Source of the DNA: Fibrobacterota bacterium
GTDB lineage: Bacteria; Fibrobacterota; Fibrobacteria; UBA11236
Length of the DNA stretch: 53,041 nt
Assembly: GCA_028287465.1 (NCBI GenBank)
Contig: JAQBPO010000025.1
Location: 1 to 53,041, forward strand
Reading direction: 5' to 3'
The translations under genes and the position numbers were made by a program. The notes under the pieces were generated by a model. It was not told where the DNA came from and did no database searches. It saw only the letters and a list, made by a program, of their open reading frames with translations. Of the stretch, positions 8,886-18,153 are shown in pieces. Each line of letters opens with the position of its first letter. Position 1 is the first letter of the stretch.

Positions 8886-9941
8886 ATGCGCGCATCGTTC
8901 ATCCTTGCATCGTTACTGGCCCTGACCCTGGCCGGCTTCGAGCCGATTGCCGCGGCCGAACGGATCAAGACGCCCACGGGGGATCTTCGTACGGCGACCT
9001 TGTCCGACCTGAAGCCCCATTCCAGTTCGAGCAAGACCTACAACGAATTCTGGACCTACCAGTTCTTCCTGGACGGAAACGTCCAGGCCGTCCTGAACTT
9101 CTCCCGCGTCAATCTGGGCAGCTTCAAAGCCCCGGTCTGCGGCGCGGATTTCACCTTGCTGGGATTCAAGGGAAGGAACTATTCCGTGGCGCGCGAGTAC
9201 GAGAAGAGGAATTTCGTGTTCACGGACTCGAATCAGGGGTTGCGCGTCCACGAGAAGATCTGGTTCGATGGAACGCTCCCGGAAACCCACCATGTCCGTT
9301 TCGCCACCACCAAGAAGGAGGTTTCCTATTACCTGGACCTGACCTTCACGGATATCCTGCCCGGCAAGGTCTGGGGCGACGGCATGTTCCGGTTCGGCGC
9401 TTCGGACGCAATGGGGATTTTCGTGCATATCCCCTCCGCCAAGGTGACGGGCCGGCTCGCCATCAATCAGGATACGGTGGCGGTGAGCGGCACGGCCTAC
9501 ATGGACCATACCTTCCAGACCGATCTGGCGCCGGCCCTGGTCGGGGCGGGTTTCCGGTATGTGACCCAGGGCGGGAGCCTGGAAACCGGCTACCTGATGG
9601 ATCCCGCGGGCAAGTTCGAAAGGATTCCCGTAGGCTACGGGCTCCGGAATACGGGCGGGACCATGACCTTGCTCAAGCCTGCGGCCATGAAGGTCGTTTC
9701 GGCCAACCGGGCCCTGGGCGCCAGGGTCGCGACGGTCCTCGAGATCCAGTATCAGGACGGCAGCAAATCGACCGTTCGCCGTTCCGAGGATCGCTTCCAG
9801 CAATCAACCTTGCATGAATTCAGCGGCTTCTCCAAGATTGCCATCAAGGGCTTCATGGGCGGGGAAATCCTGACCTTCAAGGGCCTCGGAAAGCTCAACG
9901 GCTCCCAATCCGTCGCCTACAACTACTTCTCGGTGGAGTGA
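8886..9941 (+). CDS. Exported protein, possibly lipocalin-like (CrtC/AttH/Svf1-type)
   Basis: 351 aa with a Sec signal peptide (MRASFILASLLALTLAGFEP, cleavage near AAA-E). ATG 8886 is chosen because it begins the signal peptide and has GAGG about 12 bases upstream; an ATG at 8829 would add a 19-residue tail before it. The mature part is rich in beta strands. A VSGTAYMDHTF segment (about residues 202-212) resembles the G-x-x-Y-x-D-H motif of the CrtC/AttH/Svf1 double-lipocalin families, which bind or hydrate hydrophobic ligands. This link is weak. An alternative is an unrelated periplasmic beta-sandwich protein. Confidence 0.65.
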   Translation: MRASFILASLLALTLAGFEPIAAAERIKTPTGDLRTATLSDLKPHSSSSKTYNEFWTYQFFLDGNVQAVLNFSRVNLGSFKAPVCGADFTLLGFKGRNYSVAREYEKRNFVFTDSNQGLRVHEKIWFDGTLPETHHVRFATTKKEVSYYLDLTFTDILPGKVWGDGMFRFGASDAMGIFVHIPSAKVTGRLAINQDTVAVSGTAYMDHTFQTDLAPALVGAGFRYVTQGGSLETGYLMDPAGKFERIPVGYGLRNTGGTMTLLKPAAMKVVSANRALGARVATVLEIQYQDGSKSTVRRSEDRFQQSTLHEFSGFSKIAIKGFMGGEILTFKGLGKLNGSQSVAYNYFSVE

Positions 9942-9992
9942 TCCGGCGCTTTACCTCCGGAGCGGCTGAAGGCGCCTGGACGCCCGGCAGCA

Positions 9993-11042
9993 TCATTCGT
10001 CCTTGGGTACCGGTGTCCTTGCGACGACGCCTTTTTGCGTGCCGAACCAGACATCCCCATCCTTGCCGGCCATCACGCAGTAGACGAACCGGGACTGGAT
10101 CCCGCTGGTGTTGTTCTTGTTGAAGAGCCGCCAGGCCGTACCGTCGAAGCTCGCCGCCCCCCCTTTAGCCGCGACCCAAAGCCTTCCGGACCGTTCCACG
10201 CTCAAGCTGTAGACCTGCTCGGAAGCGATTTCCCCCAGGTCGATAAGGCCCTTGTAGGTGGTCCAGGCATTGGCCGAAAGCTTGGCGACCCCCATCTGGG
10301 TGCCTACCCACTTGATTCCATTGGGCGCCACGGAGATCCAGGTGATGCTGTTATGGGGAAGGCCGGAATTGGTATTGTCCTTGGTGAACTGGGTCCAGGT
10401 CGAGCCCGTGAACCGCACCAGGCCGGCGATGGTCCCGATCCATTTGTCCCCGGAGGAATCCAGAGCGATGGCCGTGACCATCTTATGGGGCAGCCTGCCG
10501 GATATCCTGTCGGCGCTGTAAGTGGTCCAAGAGGAACCGCGCAGCATGGCGAACCCGCTCTTGGTGCCGAACCACCTTTCGTCCTTCCCTATGGCCAGGG
10601 AAGTGACGAAGTTGTCCGGCAATCCGCCCGAGGTATTCTCCTTGGTGAAGTGGATCCAGGACCCATTGGAATAACGGCTCACGCCGCCTTCCGTGGCGAC
10701 CCAAAGATCCCGGTTCTCGCCGATGGCCAACGCCGTGATGGCGTTGGAGACGAGGCCCTTGGCCGTATTCTCGACGGTGAAATTCTGCCAATCCCCGATT
10801 TGGGACAGGCGCGTCAGGCCCTTCTTCCCCGCGAACCACTTATTGCCCTGATCGTCCGACACCATGGCGGTGATCTCGGGATCGGGAAAGCGGCTGAGGT
10901 CCTGCAGCGTCCAACGGAACTCCCCTTCATTACCGGAAGCGGAAACCTCCGACGCGGAGAAATGCAGGGCGGATGCGATGGCCAACGCCAGGGAAACCAG
11001 GGAACCGAGGGAAGGGAACGCATGGATTCGGGTGGATCTCAT
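9993..11042 (-). CDS. Exported seven-repeat beta-propeller protein (two-component-regulator-propeller type)
   Basis: 349 aa with an N-terminal signal peptide (about 1-36). Seven copies of a W-[FVI]-[GA]-x-x-x-G-[LVF] unit can be counted (WFAGKKGLTRL, WVATEGGVSRY, WFGTKSGFAML, WIGTIAGLVRF, WVGTQMGVAKL, WVAAKGGAASF, WFGTQKGVVAR), each about 40 residues apart with LP..VT.IA in between. This fits one seven-bladed propeller. The same repeats form half of the sensor region of Bacteroidetes hybrid two-component systems, but no membrane or kinase part follows here, so it is a free periplasmic or secreted propeller. It lies 42 bases after the 736-aa exported protein gene on the same strand. Confidence 0.85.
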   Translation of the reverse strand: MRSTRIHAFPSLGSLVSLALAIASALHFSASEVSASGNEGEFRWTLQDLSRFPDPEITAMVSDDQGNKWFAGKKGLTRLSQIGDWQNFTVENTAKGLVSNAITALAIGENRDLWVATEGGVSRYSNGSWIHFTKENTSGGLPDNFVTSLAIGKDERWFGTKSGFAMLRGSSWTTYSADRISGRLPHKMVTAIALDSSGDKWIGTIAGLVRFTGSTWTQFTKDNTNSGLPHNSITWISVAPNGIKWVGTQMGVAKLSANAWTTYKGLIDLGEIASEQVYSLSVERSGRLWVAAKGGAASFDGTAWRLFNKNNTSGIQSRFVYCVMAGKDGDVWFGTQKGVVARTPVPKDE

Positions 11043-11084
11043 GGATCTGAATGTAACAATTTCGGCCTGCCGCGCTGCGCGGGT

Positions 11085-13295
11085 CTAGGGACCGGGAGCC
11101 GCGCCCGTGACGATTTTCCGGCGCGGATTCCACCATTCGCGGAAGTTGGACAGGCAATACCCTCCCGTGGAAGGGTTGAAGACGTACATGTTACCCAGCC
11201 CGTCCGAAAGCGCGACTTTCCCTTTCCAGGGCGCGGTCGTCTCCACCTGGAACAGGGGGTTTCCCGCCTCGCTTCCGGATAGGAATCCCGCCAGTACCGG
11301 AAAGGTCTTTTCGGAGGGACGTTCCCCGACCCACGGATACGGAAACGGCAAGGTGACGGGAGGCGCCCGGGATGAGTCCGTAATGAGGGAAGGCTCCTCC
11401 ACCCGCACGATGCCTTCTCGTTCGCCGTCGTAACGGGAGTTCAATTGGATACGGGCGCCCGAGAAATCCACGTAGGTGTAACGGCGCGGGCCCAGGGGCC
11501 ACCGGGCCTTGGGGGCGTTGTTGGCCAAGGTCCTTTTGCGCAGTTCGTCCAGGGACGCCACCTTCCCCGTATCGATCACCTCGATGGCCCCGCGCAGGTA
11601 TTTCTGGTACCCCCATTTGAGATAAGTCTTCGAGGGACGCAATCGGCTCAGGATGACATAGACTCCCGCGTCGGAACGATCCACGAAACGGAAATCGAAA
11701 TCCCGCGTCACGTAGGTTTCCCCCGGCCCGGGCCACCCCGCCGGCACCTGCTGAGGCCATTCCCCGCTGTTGAACGCATCCACGGGCGTGTACCCGTACA
11801 GGAAGTTCCGATGGATGGCCATGTTGTTGGCGCGCCATTGGGAACCGCGGAAATGCAGGATATCCTTGACCTCCGAAGGCCTTTCCTTGCGCGGATCCAG
11901 GATCAGGGATCCGGAGCGCGTGATGACATCGTAGACCCACGGCGCGTCGCTGAACCAATAACGGTAGGTGGGGAAATTGGGGCCCGCATAGGTTTCGTAC
12001 CTGCCTCCCGCGGTGAGAAGGAAATGCCGCGACCCATAATAGATTTCCGTCGCCCGCCTGCGGGATCCCTTCCCGGCATATGCGGAACGGATCTCGGCAC
12101 GGTATTCGGCCGGCCGATCACGCATGTAGGCCAGAATGGGCGCAGGGACACGGTACCTGAGCACGGCGGAATACAGGGCCATGGAGGCATGGGCGACATG
12201 GGAATGCCACAATCCCCTGCGGGAAACGGGGTCCCAGGCGAAGGCCCCCGACTGCATCCCGAAAAAACTGCAGGCCGCGTCATTCTCTATCAGGCCGTTT
12301 TCGTCGTAAACCTCGGAGGACCGCCGGAACGGGCCGTAGCGGATGGCATCGTAGCTTTGGAAGGCGAATACGGCGGACAGGTAATCGAGAAGGCACCCCG
12401 CGCCATCCACCATGGCGGAATCATGCGCGAAGGAATAGAGGTTGTCCAGGGCATGGATGGTGAACCGCTGGTAGATCTGGGCGTTGAATTCGAAGAACCC
12501 CTTGCGCATGGTCTGTTGCATGACCTTGAGGAGCAGGGTCTTGAGCGAACCCTGGCTGTTGTCCATGCCTTCGCCGGATTGAATCAGGGAATCCCGCAAG
12601 GCGATCAGCTGCGGGAGCTTCCGTCCGTTCTCCCATATCAATTGGTTGGTCAGGAAACGCGACGATTCCGTCATGAAGAGGTGATTCTCCGTTTCCGGAA
12701 CGCTCACGAAGACCACATCGAAAAAGGCCTTGGGGGTCTGCCCCCAGGTGCGGGCCACGTTCTTTATCAGGTGGATCAAGGTGGCGTCCGTGAGCAGCAG
12801 GCGATCATCCTGGAACAACCCCATCAAGGAGGTGCATCCGAGGAGGGACATGTCGAAATCGCCCTGGTCGTATCCTGGGACGGGAAGGCTGGTGCCGATG
12901 AAGCCGAGCGGCCTGATATCCCCGTCCACCACGTACTTCTGGAGGGCCAGGCCCGTCTGCCTGCGCGCCTCGGGAGTGGACCGCCGGGCGATGGTCATGA
13001 GCGCGATCCACTCCTGCCATACGCGCATGCCGTCATGCCTGCGGGACCATTCATGCACTCCGCGGTTCAGGTCGACCCGATGCTTCCACGACTCGAGGAT
13101 GGACGGCAGGTTCCGTTCCACCGGATCGATTTCCGCGAAGGTGGGGCCTTCCGTGAACCTGGAGGTTTCGCTGACCCTGGCGGGATTCCTGATTGGAGGC
13201 GTGTCCGACCCGGCATCCGCCCGTGGCTCGCCCGCTTCCGTCCGGCCCGGGAAGGCCATGAAGGCAAGGAGGATCAGCAATAGGCGCAAGGGCAT
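11085..13295 (-). CDS. Large exported protein of unknown function (736 aa)
   Basis: The start at 13295 gives a clear signal peptide (MPLRLLLILLAFMAFPGRTEA); longer in-frame versions put this segment inside the protein. The first half (about 60-400) looks mainly helical. The second half (about 400-730) is Tyr/Trp-rich and strand-like. This helical-barrel plus beta-sandwich order recalls polysaccharide lyases and related enzymes, but no catalytic motif can be assigned and the comparison is inference. It is probably co-transcribed with the propeller protein that follows, and lies divergent from the GT32-like gene, so a role at the surface or in glycan metabolism is plausible. Confidence 0.7.
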   Translation of the reverse strand: MPLRLLLILLAFMAFPGRTEAGEPRADAGSDTPPIRNPARVSETSRFTEGPTFAEIDPVERNLPSILESWKHRVDLNRGVHEWSRRHDGMRVWQEWIALMTIARRSTPEARRQTGLALQKYVVDGDIRPLGFIGTSLPVPGYDQGDFDMSLLGCTSLMGLFQDDRLLLTDATLIHLIKNVARTWGQTPKAFFDVVFVSVPETENHLFMTESSRFLTNQLIWENGRKLPQLIALRDSLIQSGEGMDNSQGSLKTLLLKVMQQTMRKGFFEFNAQIYQRFTIHALDNLYSFAHDSAMVDGAGCLLDYLSAVFAFQSYDAIRYGPFRRSSEVYDENGLIENDAACSFFGMQSGAFAWDPVSRRGLWHSHVAHASMALYSAVLRYRVPAPILAYMRDRPAEYRAEIRSAYAGKGSRRRATEIYYGSRHFLLTAGGRYETYAGPNFPTYRYWFSDAPWVYDVITRSGSLILDPRKERPSEVKDILHFRGSQWRANNMAIHRNFLYGYTPVDAFNSGEWPQQVPAGWPGPGETYVTRDFDFRFVDRSDAGVYVILSRLRPSKTYLKWGYQKYLRGAIEVIDTGKVASLDELRKRTLANNAPKARWPLGPRRYTYVDFSGARIQLNSRYDGEREGIVRVEEPSLITDSSRAPPVTLPFPYPWVGERPSEKTFPVLAGFLSGSEAGNPLFQVETTAPWKGKVALSDGLGNMYVFNPSTGGYCLSNFREWWNPRRKIVTGAAPGP

Positions 13296-13449
13296 GGTTT
13301 TCCGGATCCTTCCCCGGGAAAGCGTACGTGTTCCATTATATCCGTTACCGGGGATTCCAGCCACTGGGACCGGGGCGGTCTGGGAATAAAACACAAATAT
13401 TTTGCTACAATAGTCAGCTTCGGATACCGCTATTTTCGGGGGTCCGGAC

Positions 13450-14442
13450 ATGATACGCGCCCCTATGGAGGCAGCGGACCCGGAGGCGGCTTTGATCCCA
13501 CATCACTTCCATCTCATCTGGATCGGGCGGAATTTCCCCTTTGTGAACCGGTTGGCGGTGGAATCCATCCTCCAGACCAATCCCGGCGCGCGCATCACCA
13601 TCCATTTCGAAAACCCGCCCTCCAATACGGATTGGCAGGCCTTGCAGTCAAAGGTGGAGTTCAGGGCCATCGATCTCCCCCGCTTGCTGGAATCCCTGCC
13701 TCCATCCATGGTTTCCGTCGTGCCCGTGCTGGAGGGCATTTCCTCCGGTTACCTTGCCGGGCGGAGCAATATCCTGCGGTACCTGATCCTGTACAGGGAA
13801 GGCGGCATCTATATCGACTTCGACACCTTGACGGTGCGCGATTACCGCCCCTTGCTCTCGCATCCCGGATTCGTGGGCGAGGAAGCCGTCTTCCGCTACG
13901 ATGACGATAGGGTCTCCGGGCGCTTCAAGCCCGGTATCATCCCCCATGGGATCTTCTTCGGCCTTTCCTATTACCTCTCCCTGTGGAACTGCAAGTTTTT
14001 GGGCGACTCCGCCCCAGTCAATGCCGTCAACCGAGGGTTGATGGCGCTCTGGAGCGATCGCAAATTGAACAATGCCGTCCTGGGCTGCGCGGCAGGCAAC
14101 GCATTCTTCGAAAAGGCCATCGCCCTGGTGCCGGAGACCGATCCCAAGATCAAATACGCCCTTGGCCCGATCCTCATGAACCGTACCTGGGAAACCGCGG
14201 CTTCCGCCCATATGCGCCGCCTGGGCGCCGAGCATTTCTATTTCATCCCGCCCAGCCAGACCTACCGCTTCTTCTACGGACCGGCCCCGGAACTCCCGGC
14301 CGATGCGTATTCCATGCATTGGTGCTCGAGCAACCATAAGCGGCTCGCGGGAGGACTGACCTTGGAGAACCTGGGCAAGCCCGTGAAGGATCCCACCTTG
14401 TTCCATAAGCTGGCGCTGGAAGTGATCGGCAAGGGCATCTGA
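13450..14442 (+). CDS. GT32-like glycosyltransferase (Gly_transf_sug family)
   Basis: 330 aa. The N-terminus IPHHFHLIWIG is the usual opening of the DXD-containing sugar-transferase family related to OCH1 and GT32. The core SNILRYLILYREGGIYIDFDTL holds the metal-binding D-F-D at residues 123-125. Such enzymes transfer hexoses from nucleotide sugars to glycans or lipids. No signal peptide is seen. The ATG at 13450 is used; one at 13465 is equally possible. It faces DUF2334 convergently and begins a cluster of glycan genes. Donor and acceptor are unknown. Confidence 0.85.
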   Translation: MIRAPMEAADPEAALIPHHFHLIWIGRNFPFVNRLAVESILQTNPGARITIHFENPPSNTDWQALQSKVEFRAIDLPRLLESLPPSMVSVVPVLEGISSGYLAGRSNILRYLILYREGGIYIDFDTLTVRDYRPLLSHPGFVGEEAVFRYDDDRVSGRFKPGIIPHGIFFGLSYYLSLWNCKFLGDSAPVNAVNRGLMALWSDRKLNNAVLGCAAGNAFFEKAIALVPETDPKIKYALGPILMNRTWETAASAHMRRLGAEHFYFIPPSQTYRFFYGPAPELPADAYSMHWCSSNHKRLAGGLTLENLGKPVKDPTLFHKLALEVIGKGI

Positions 14443-14451
14443 AGGCGGGGA

Positions 14452-14483
14452 CCGCCCGCCGATCCGAGACCGGATGGGGGCGG
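14452..14483. terminator. Hairpin between convergent genes
   Basis: CCGCCC pairs with GGGCGG around an inner ATCC/GGAT stem, in the 42-base gap between two genes that end facing each other. There is no clear T-run, so it is a possible bidirectional terminator only. Confidence 0.35.
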
Positions 14484-14484
14484 C

Positions 14485-15246
14485 CTAGGCGAAAACGAGA
14501 TCGGAGCTGAAAGCCTGCTCGCGCGCGGACATGACGCGGCGCAGCACGGAACGGATGTTCGCGACCGTGGAAGCATGATCGAAATCGAAGGGATGCATGG
14601 CCACCCGCAAGACGGGTTCGTGCGCCCATAACCGGGCCAAGGCCGGACACACGATAAGGGAACCGTATTTCCGCAGCACCGTTCTCGTGGCCCAGGTGAC
14701 GACCGGGCTTTCGATCCTCGTTCCGTCCGACACCTGGTAGATATGGCGGTGATCTTCGGTATAAAGGAACCCCAATTCCTTCAGGATCGGTCGAAGCGAG
14801 TCGTTGAAAAGCCAGGCAGGGGCGACGAACCCCGCAGGGTCCGCCCGCAGGCAACGGCGGAAGACCTCTCTGCCCTCGATGAGCTTGCGCCGCTGGGCGT
14901 CCGCGTCCAAGGCCAGGAACTCCCCCTCCCCCGCCGTCAGGAACTTCCGTTTGAAAGCATCCCCCGCACCGCCGCCCGCGGCTGCCGTCCCGGCCGCCTC
15001 CAGGTGGTGGTATCCATGGAGATGCCAGTCCACGGCGAACGGCCTGGCTTCCCGGCACCAGGAGATGAATTCCCCGGATTCCGCGCTTGGGTAACCGCCA
15101 TGGTACTCAGGGACGAGCAGGTAGGTGATCTTGGCGACTCCCAAATTCCGGAAGACCGTTTCCGCCTTCCGGATCCTGGCCAGATGGAAGGGCGTGGCAT
15201 CGTGAAGCGAAATGACGAGCTTGCGTGCGGGATTGGGCGCGGTCAT
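14485..15246 (-). CDS. DUF2334 polysaccharide-deacetylase-like protein
   Basis: 253 aa. The opening KLVISLHDATPFH (Asp16) and DWHLHGYHH (73-81) match DUF2334, a branch of the NodB-like deacetylase fold in which Asp and His residues bind the metal. Members probably remove N-acetyl groups from sugars, yet few have been tested. No signal peptide is visible, suggesting a cytoplasmic substrate such as a glycolipid or nucleotide-linked intermediate. Its start overlaps the stop of the preceding GT4 gene by four bases, so the two are coupled and probably act on the same glycan. Confidence 0.8.
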   Translation of the reverse strand: MTAPNPARKLVISLHDATPFHLARIRKAETVFRNLGVAKITYLLVPEYHGGYPSAESGEFISWCREARPFAVDWHLHGYHHLEAAGTAAAGGGAGDAFKRKFLTAGEGEFLALDADAQRRKLIEGREVFRRCLRADPAGFVAPAWLFNDSLRPILKELGFLYTEDHRHIYQVSDGTRIESPVVTWATRTVLRKYGSLIVCPALARLWAHEPVLRVAMHPFDFDHASTVANIRSVLRRVMSAREQAFSSDLVFA

Positions 15247-16418
15247 TCAGGCTTGGCCCCCGCATGCGCCCCCAAGCGGGCCGAATACCGGTTGATCATC
15301 CGGCCGATGGCCTCGTCCCAGGTCCCGTAGCGCGCGGCCAACCCGCGGGAACGCGCGCTTTCCGCTTCCCATGGGCTTGCGATCGCCTTGCCGATCGCGG
15401 CCATGAAGTCCCGGGAGTCTCCGGCCCTGAAGAGGAACGGCGATTGCGCCTGCTTCAGCATCTCCCCGGTTCCGCCTAGATCGGGTCCCACCACCACCAG
15501 GCCGCGGGCCATTGCCTCAAGGACCCCCAGGCCGAAAGTCTCATAAGGCCCGGGGGCCAGGAGGATATGGTGGCCATCGTAGATTTCCCGCATGCGGGCC
15601 GGATCGTTGATGAAGCCCAGGAATTGGAAGCGGTCATGCTTGAAGGCGGCGAACCCGGGAGTCCGGCCGCCCCGCCCCACCACGGTCACGCGCACGTTTC
15701 CCTGGCTGAGGATTTCGGGCAAGGCTTCGAGCACCAGGTCGATCCCTTTGTCCTGATCCAACCTGCCGGCGTACAAGATCCGGATGGCGCCCCCGGACGG
15801 GCGCGCCTTGGCCTCGCCGTCCGGGTCGTCGAGGAAGAACGCCGGCGCTCCGAAGGGCAGGTAGGTCACGGTGCGCACCCCTTGGGACCGTAACCGGTCC
15901 TCCATGGTCTTCGAGGACACGGCGGTCAGGTCATATCCCTTTTGCAACCGGTAGAACAGGGCGGACGCCAAGCGGACGACGAGGCGCTTGATCGCCCGCA
16001 TCCTTCCCTTGGCGGCCCAAGGCTCGAAATAACTGGGGACCGGATCGCTATGGTAGAAGGAAACCAACAATCCCCGGAAGAGTCCGGACTTCTTGAGGAA
16101 GAGGCAGAATAGCCCCGTCAGCCATGGATCACCGGCCTCCAGCACGTCCGGTCGCACGCGGCGGATCAGCCTGAAAACGTGGAAGAAGTCGATCAGGAGA
16201 CGGTAACCGGAAGGATCCTTGGTCAGCCGGGGCCCGAAGGCCTCGGCCACGGTCACGTTCGCCGCTTCCTTGCGCTCGCGCCTTGCGGCGCCCGGATGGA
16301 CGAGGTAATAGCCCATGCCGGGGTTGTTCCTGAACCACTCCATTTTCGCCTGGTGGTAAGTGCGGATTCCTCCGGCCTTCGGCGAGTAGAAGGTGTTGAT
16401 GTCCAGGAAGATCACCAC
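15243..16418 (-). CDS. Family 4 glycosyltransferase
   Basis: 391 aa with the two-domain GT-B layout of retaining GT4 enzymes. The N-terminal acceptor domain begins FYSPKAGGIRTYH. The C-terminal donor domain carries ILYAGRLDQDKGIDLVLEAL, and the E-x7-E motif lies in YETFGLGVLEAMARG. The GGxRTY opening is common in alpha-mannosyl or glucosyl transferases that start or extend surface glycans. It overlaps the DUF2334 gene and is divergent from a second GT4 gene about 35 bases away, so they may share a promoter region. Confidence 0.88.
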   Translation of the reverse strand: MVIFLDINTFYSPKAGGIRTYHQAKMEWFRNNPGMGYYLVHPGAARRERKEAANVTVAEAFGPRLTKDPSGYRLLIDFFHVFRLIRRVRPDVLEAGDPWLTGLFCLFLKKSGLFRGLLVSFYHSDPVPSYFEPWAAKGRMRAIKRLVVRLASALFYRLQKGYDLTAVSSKTMEDRLRSQGVRTVTYLPFGAPAFFLDDPDGEAKARPSGGAIRILYAGRLDQDKGIDLVLEALPEILSQGNVRVTVVGRGGRTPGFAAFKHDRFQFLGFINDPARMREIYDGHHILLAPGPYETFGLGVLEAMARGLVVVGPDLGGTGEMLKQAQSPFLFRAGDSRDFMAAIGKAIASPWEAESARSRGLAARYGTWDEAIGRMINRYSARLGAHAGAKPE

Positions 16419-16453
16419 CTCCTATTTAGCAATATTTTTATGTTTAGATCCCC

Positions 16454-17827
16454 ATGGAACCCATCGGCGCGGTAGCGGCGGGAAGCGAGGCAGGCTTGGA
16501 AGCGGAAGTCCCGGAGGCGCGATGGCATAGGCCGCATGGGCCTATGGCCCTGACCGGCATCATCCGGTTCGTGGCCCTTTACTCCCTGGAGTTCGCGCTC
16601 AACCTGCCCGCCCTTTTCCGGCTGCGCTCCTGGTACCGCCGGGTCAAATCCGTCCACGCCGAGGAACCGATGGTGGCCTGCGTGGGCGAGAACCTCGATG
16701 AGGTGAACGGCATAGCCCTGACCTCGCGCATCATGCTTCGCGAGCTCCGGAACCTGGGCAAGCAGGTGTTCATCTTCGGTACCGCCTTCCATGAGAAGCA
16801 GCCCCGCAGCGAAGGCCCGGACGGCAGCGTGGTGATGGCGCCCGGCCGTTACTCCATGGATCAGGCGGGGTACGCCGCCAGCGAAGTCGCCATGCTGCGC
16901 CTGGACAGCTTCATCCATTTCCTGCGCATGCATCCCGTAGACGTGATCGAGTTCCAGACCCCGGGACCGGTCTCGGTGCAATGCCTGGTGGCGGCGAGAT
17001 TCGCCGGGATCAAAACGCTCAGCCATTACCGGACTGACATCATCACCTATTCAAAACTCCTGGTGAAAAACCGCCTGGGAGTATGGATCATCAACACCTG
17101 GACAACCTTGATGACCCGGTGGATGGGGCCGGTGGTGGTGCCTTCGGAAGCCTACCGCAAGAAGGTCCAGGAGATGGGCGTTCCCATCGGGCGCATCTAC
17201 AAGCTGCCCCGCGGCGTGGACTTCAAGAATTTCCATCCCGAAAAGGCCGCGAACGGCGCCTGGCGCGCCTTTGGCCTTCCTGAGGAAGGCATCCGGCTCA
17301 TGTACGTGGGACGCGTTTCCCGGGAAAAGAACCTGGATGCCCTTGCGGACGCCTTCCCTTCGGTCGCGGCCAGGACCCCCGGCGTCAGCCTTACCGTCGT
17401 AGGCGCGGGGCCGTACCTGGAGGGGCTCAAGGAACGGTTCGCGGGTCGGAAGGACGTCTTCTTCACCGGAGTGGTCCATGGGGAAAGCCTTTCCGGGCTG
17501 TTCGCCTCCGCCGACATCCTCGTCTTCCCCAGCCTGACGGACACCTTCGGCAATAGCGTGGTCGAGGCCCTGGCCTCGGGCATCCCCTGCATCACTTCGG
17601 ACGAGGGCGGACCCAGGGAGATCATCGTGGACGGCGAGTGCGGGCTGGTCTTCGATCATGCGCTCCCGGGCGATCTGGAAGCGAAGATCCTCGCCCTGGC
17701 CGGGGATCCCGCCAAGCTGCTGGCCTTCAAGGCCAAGGCCCGCGAACGGGCCATGCAATTCACCTATGACCGGTCGGCCCATGCCTTCTGGGATTTCTAC
17801 ACTCGATACCACAACAACCGACTCTGA
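16454..17827 (+). CDS. Family 4 glycosyltransferase (glycolipid / MgtA-like)
   Basis: 457 aa. The donor-binding half is clear: LYKLPRGVDFKNFHP-like linker, RLMYVGRVSREKNLDALADAF, TVVGAGPYLEGLKERF, and TDTFGNSVVEALASGIPCI. The first acidic residue of the E-x7-E motif is Asp here, as is common in glycolipid-forming members (mannosyl- or sulfoquinovosyl-diacylglycerol type). An N-terminal stretch of about 30 residues before MALTGIIRF is unusual, and the real start could be ATG 16544. A weak hydrophobic patch follows, consistent with membrane association. Donor and acceptor cannot be told from sequence. Confidence 0.88.
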   Translation: MEPIGAVAAGSEAGLEAEVPEARWHRPHGPMALTGIIRFVALYSLEFALNLPALFRLRSWYRRVKSVHAEEPMVACVGENLDEVNGIALTSRIMLRELRNLGKQVFIFGTAFHEKQPRSEGPDGSVVMAPGRYSMDQAGYAASEVAMLRLDSFIHFLRMHPVDVIEFQTPGPVSVQCLVAARFAGIKTLSHYRTDIITYSKLLVKNRLGVWIINTWTTLMTRWMGPVVVPSEAYRKKVQEMGVPIGRIYKLPRGVDFKNFHPEKAANGAWRAFGLPEEGIRLMYVGRVSREKNLDALADAFPSVAARTPGVSLTVVGAGPYLEGLKERFAGRKDVFFTGVVHGESLSGLFASADILVFPSLTDTFGNSVVEALASGIPCITSDEGGPREIIVDGECGLVFDHALPGDLEAKILALAGDPAKLLAFKAKARERAMQFTYDRSAHAFWDFYTRYHNNRL

Positions 17828-17838
17828 CAGGAGACCCG

Positions 17839-18135
17839 ATGCTCGTTCACGCCGTCTATTTCTGGCTCAAGCCCGGCACCGCCGCCGCCGACGAAGCCCG
17901 CTTCGTGGAACTGTCCTCCGCCATGGCGAAAATCCCAGGAGTGGAGCATCTCTGGCTGGGCAAGCCCGCGGATACGGACCGCCCGGTGATCGATCGCTCC
18001 TATTCCTATGCCTTGGTTGTGGTGATGAAGGACATGGCCGCGCATGACGGCTACCAGGTCCATCCCATCCATGACATTTTCCGGGAAAAATGCTCCATGC
18101 TCTGGAACAAGGTCCAGATCTACGATTCTCTCTGA
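17839..18135 (+). CDS. Dabb-family (stress-responsive A/B barrel) protein
   Basis: 98 aa, the full size of the family. The start VHAVYFWLKPG, the middle FVELSSAMAKIPGVEHLWLGKPA, and the closing ALVVVMKDMAAHDGYQVHPIHDIF fit the dimeric alpha-beta barrel fold. Members range from cyclases to proteins of unknown role; no substrate is implied here. A strong ribosome binding site (ACAGGAGA) lies just before the ATG, 11 bases after the GT4 stop, so it is likely in that transcript. Confidence 0.85.
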   Translation: MLVHAVYFWLKPGTAAADEARFVELSSAMAKIPGVEHLWLGKPADTDRPVIDRSYSYALVVVMKDMAAHDGYQVHPIHDIFREKCSMLWNKVQIYDSL

Positions 18136-18153
18136 ATCGGGGAAGCCTGCGGC

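Noticed and set aside
11445-13283. 612-codon frame opposite the 736-aa exported protein
   Set aside because: Antisense shadow. The minus-strand frame has a signal peptide and natural composition.
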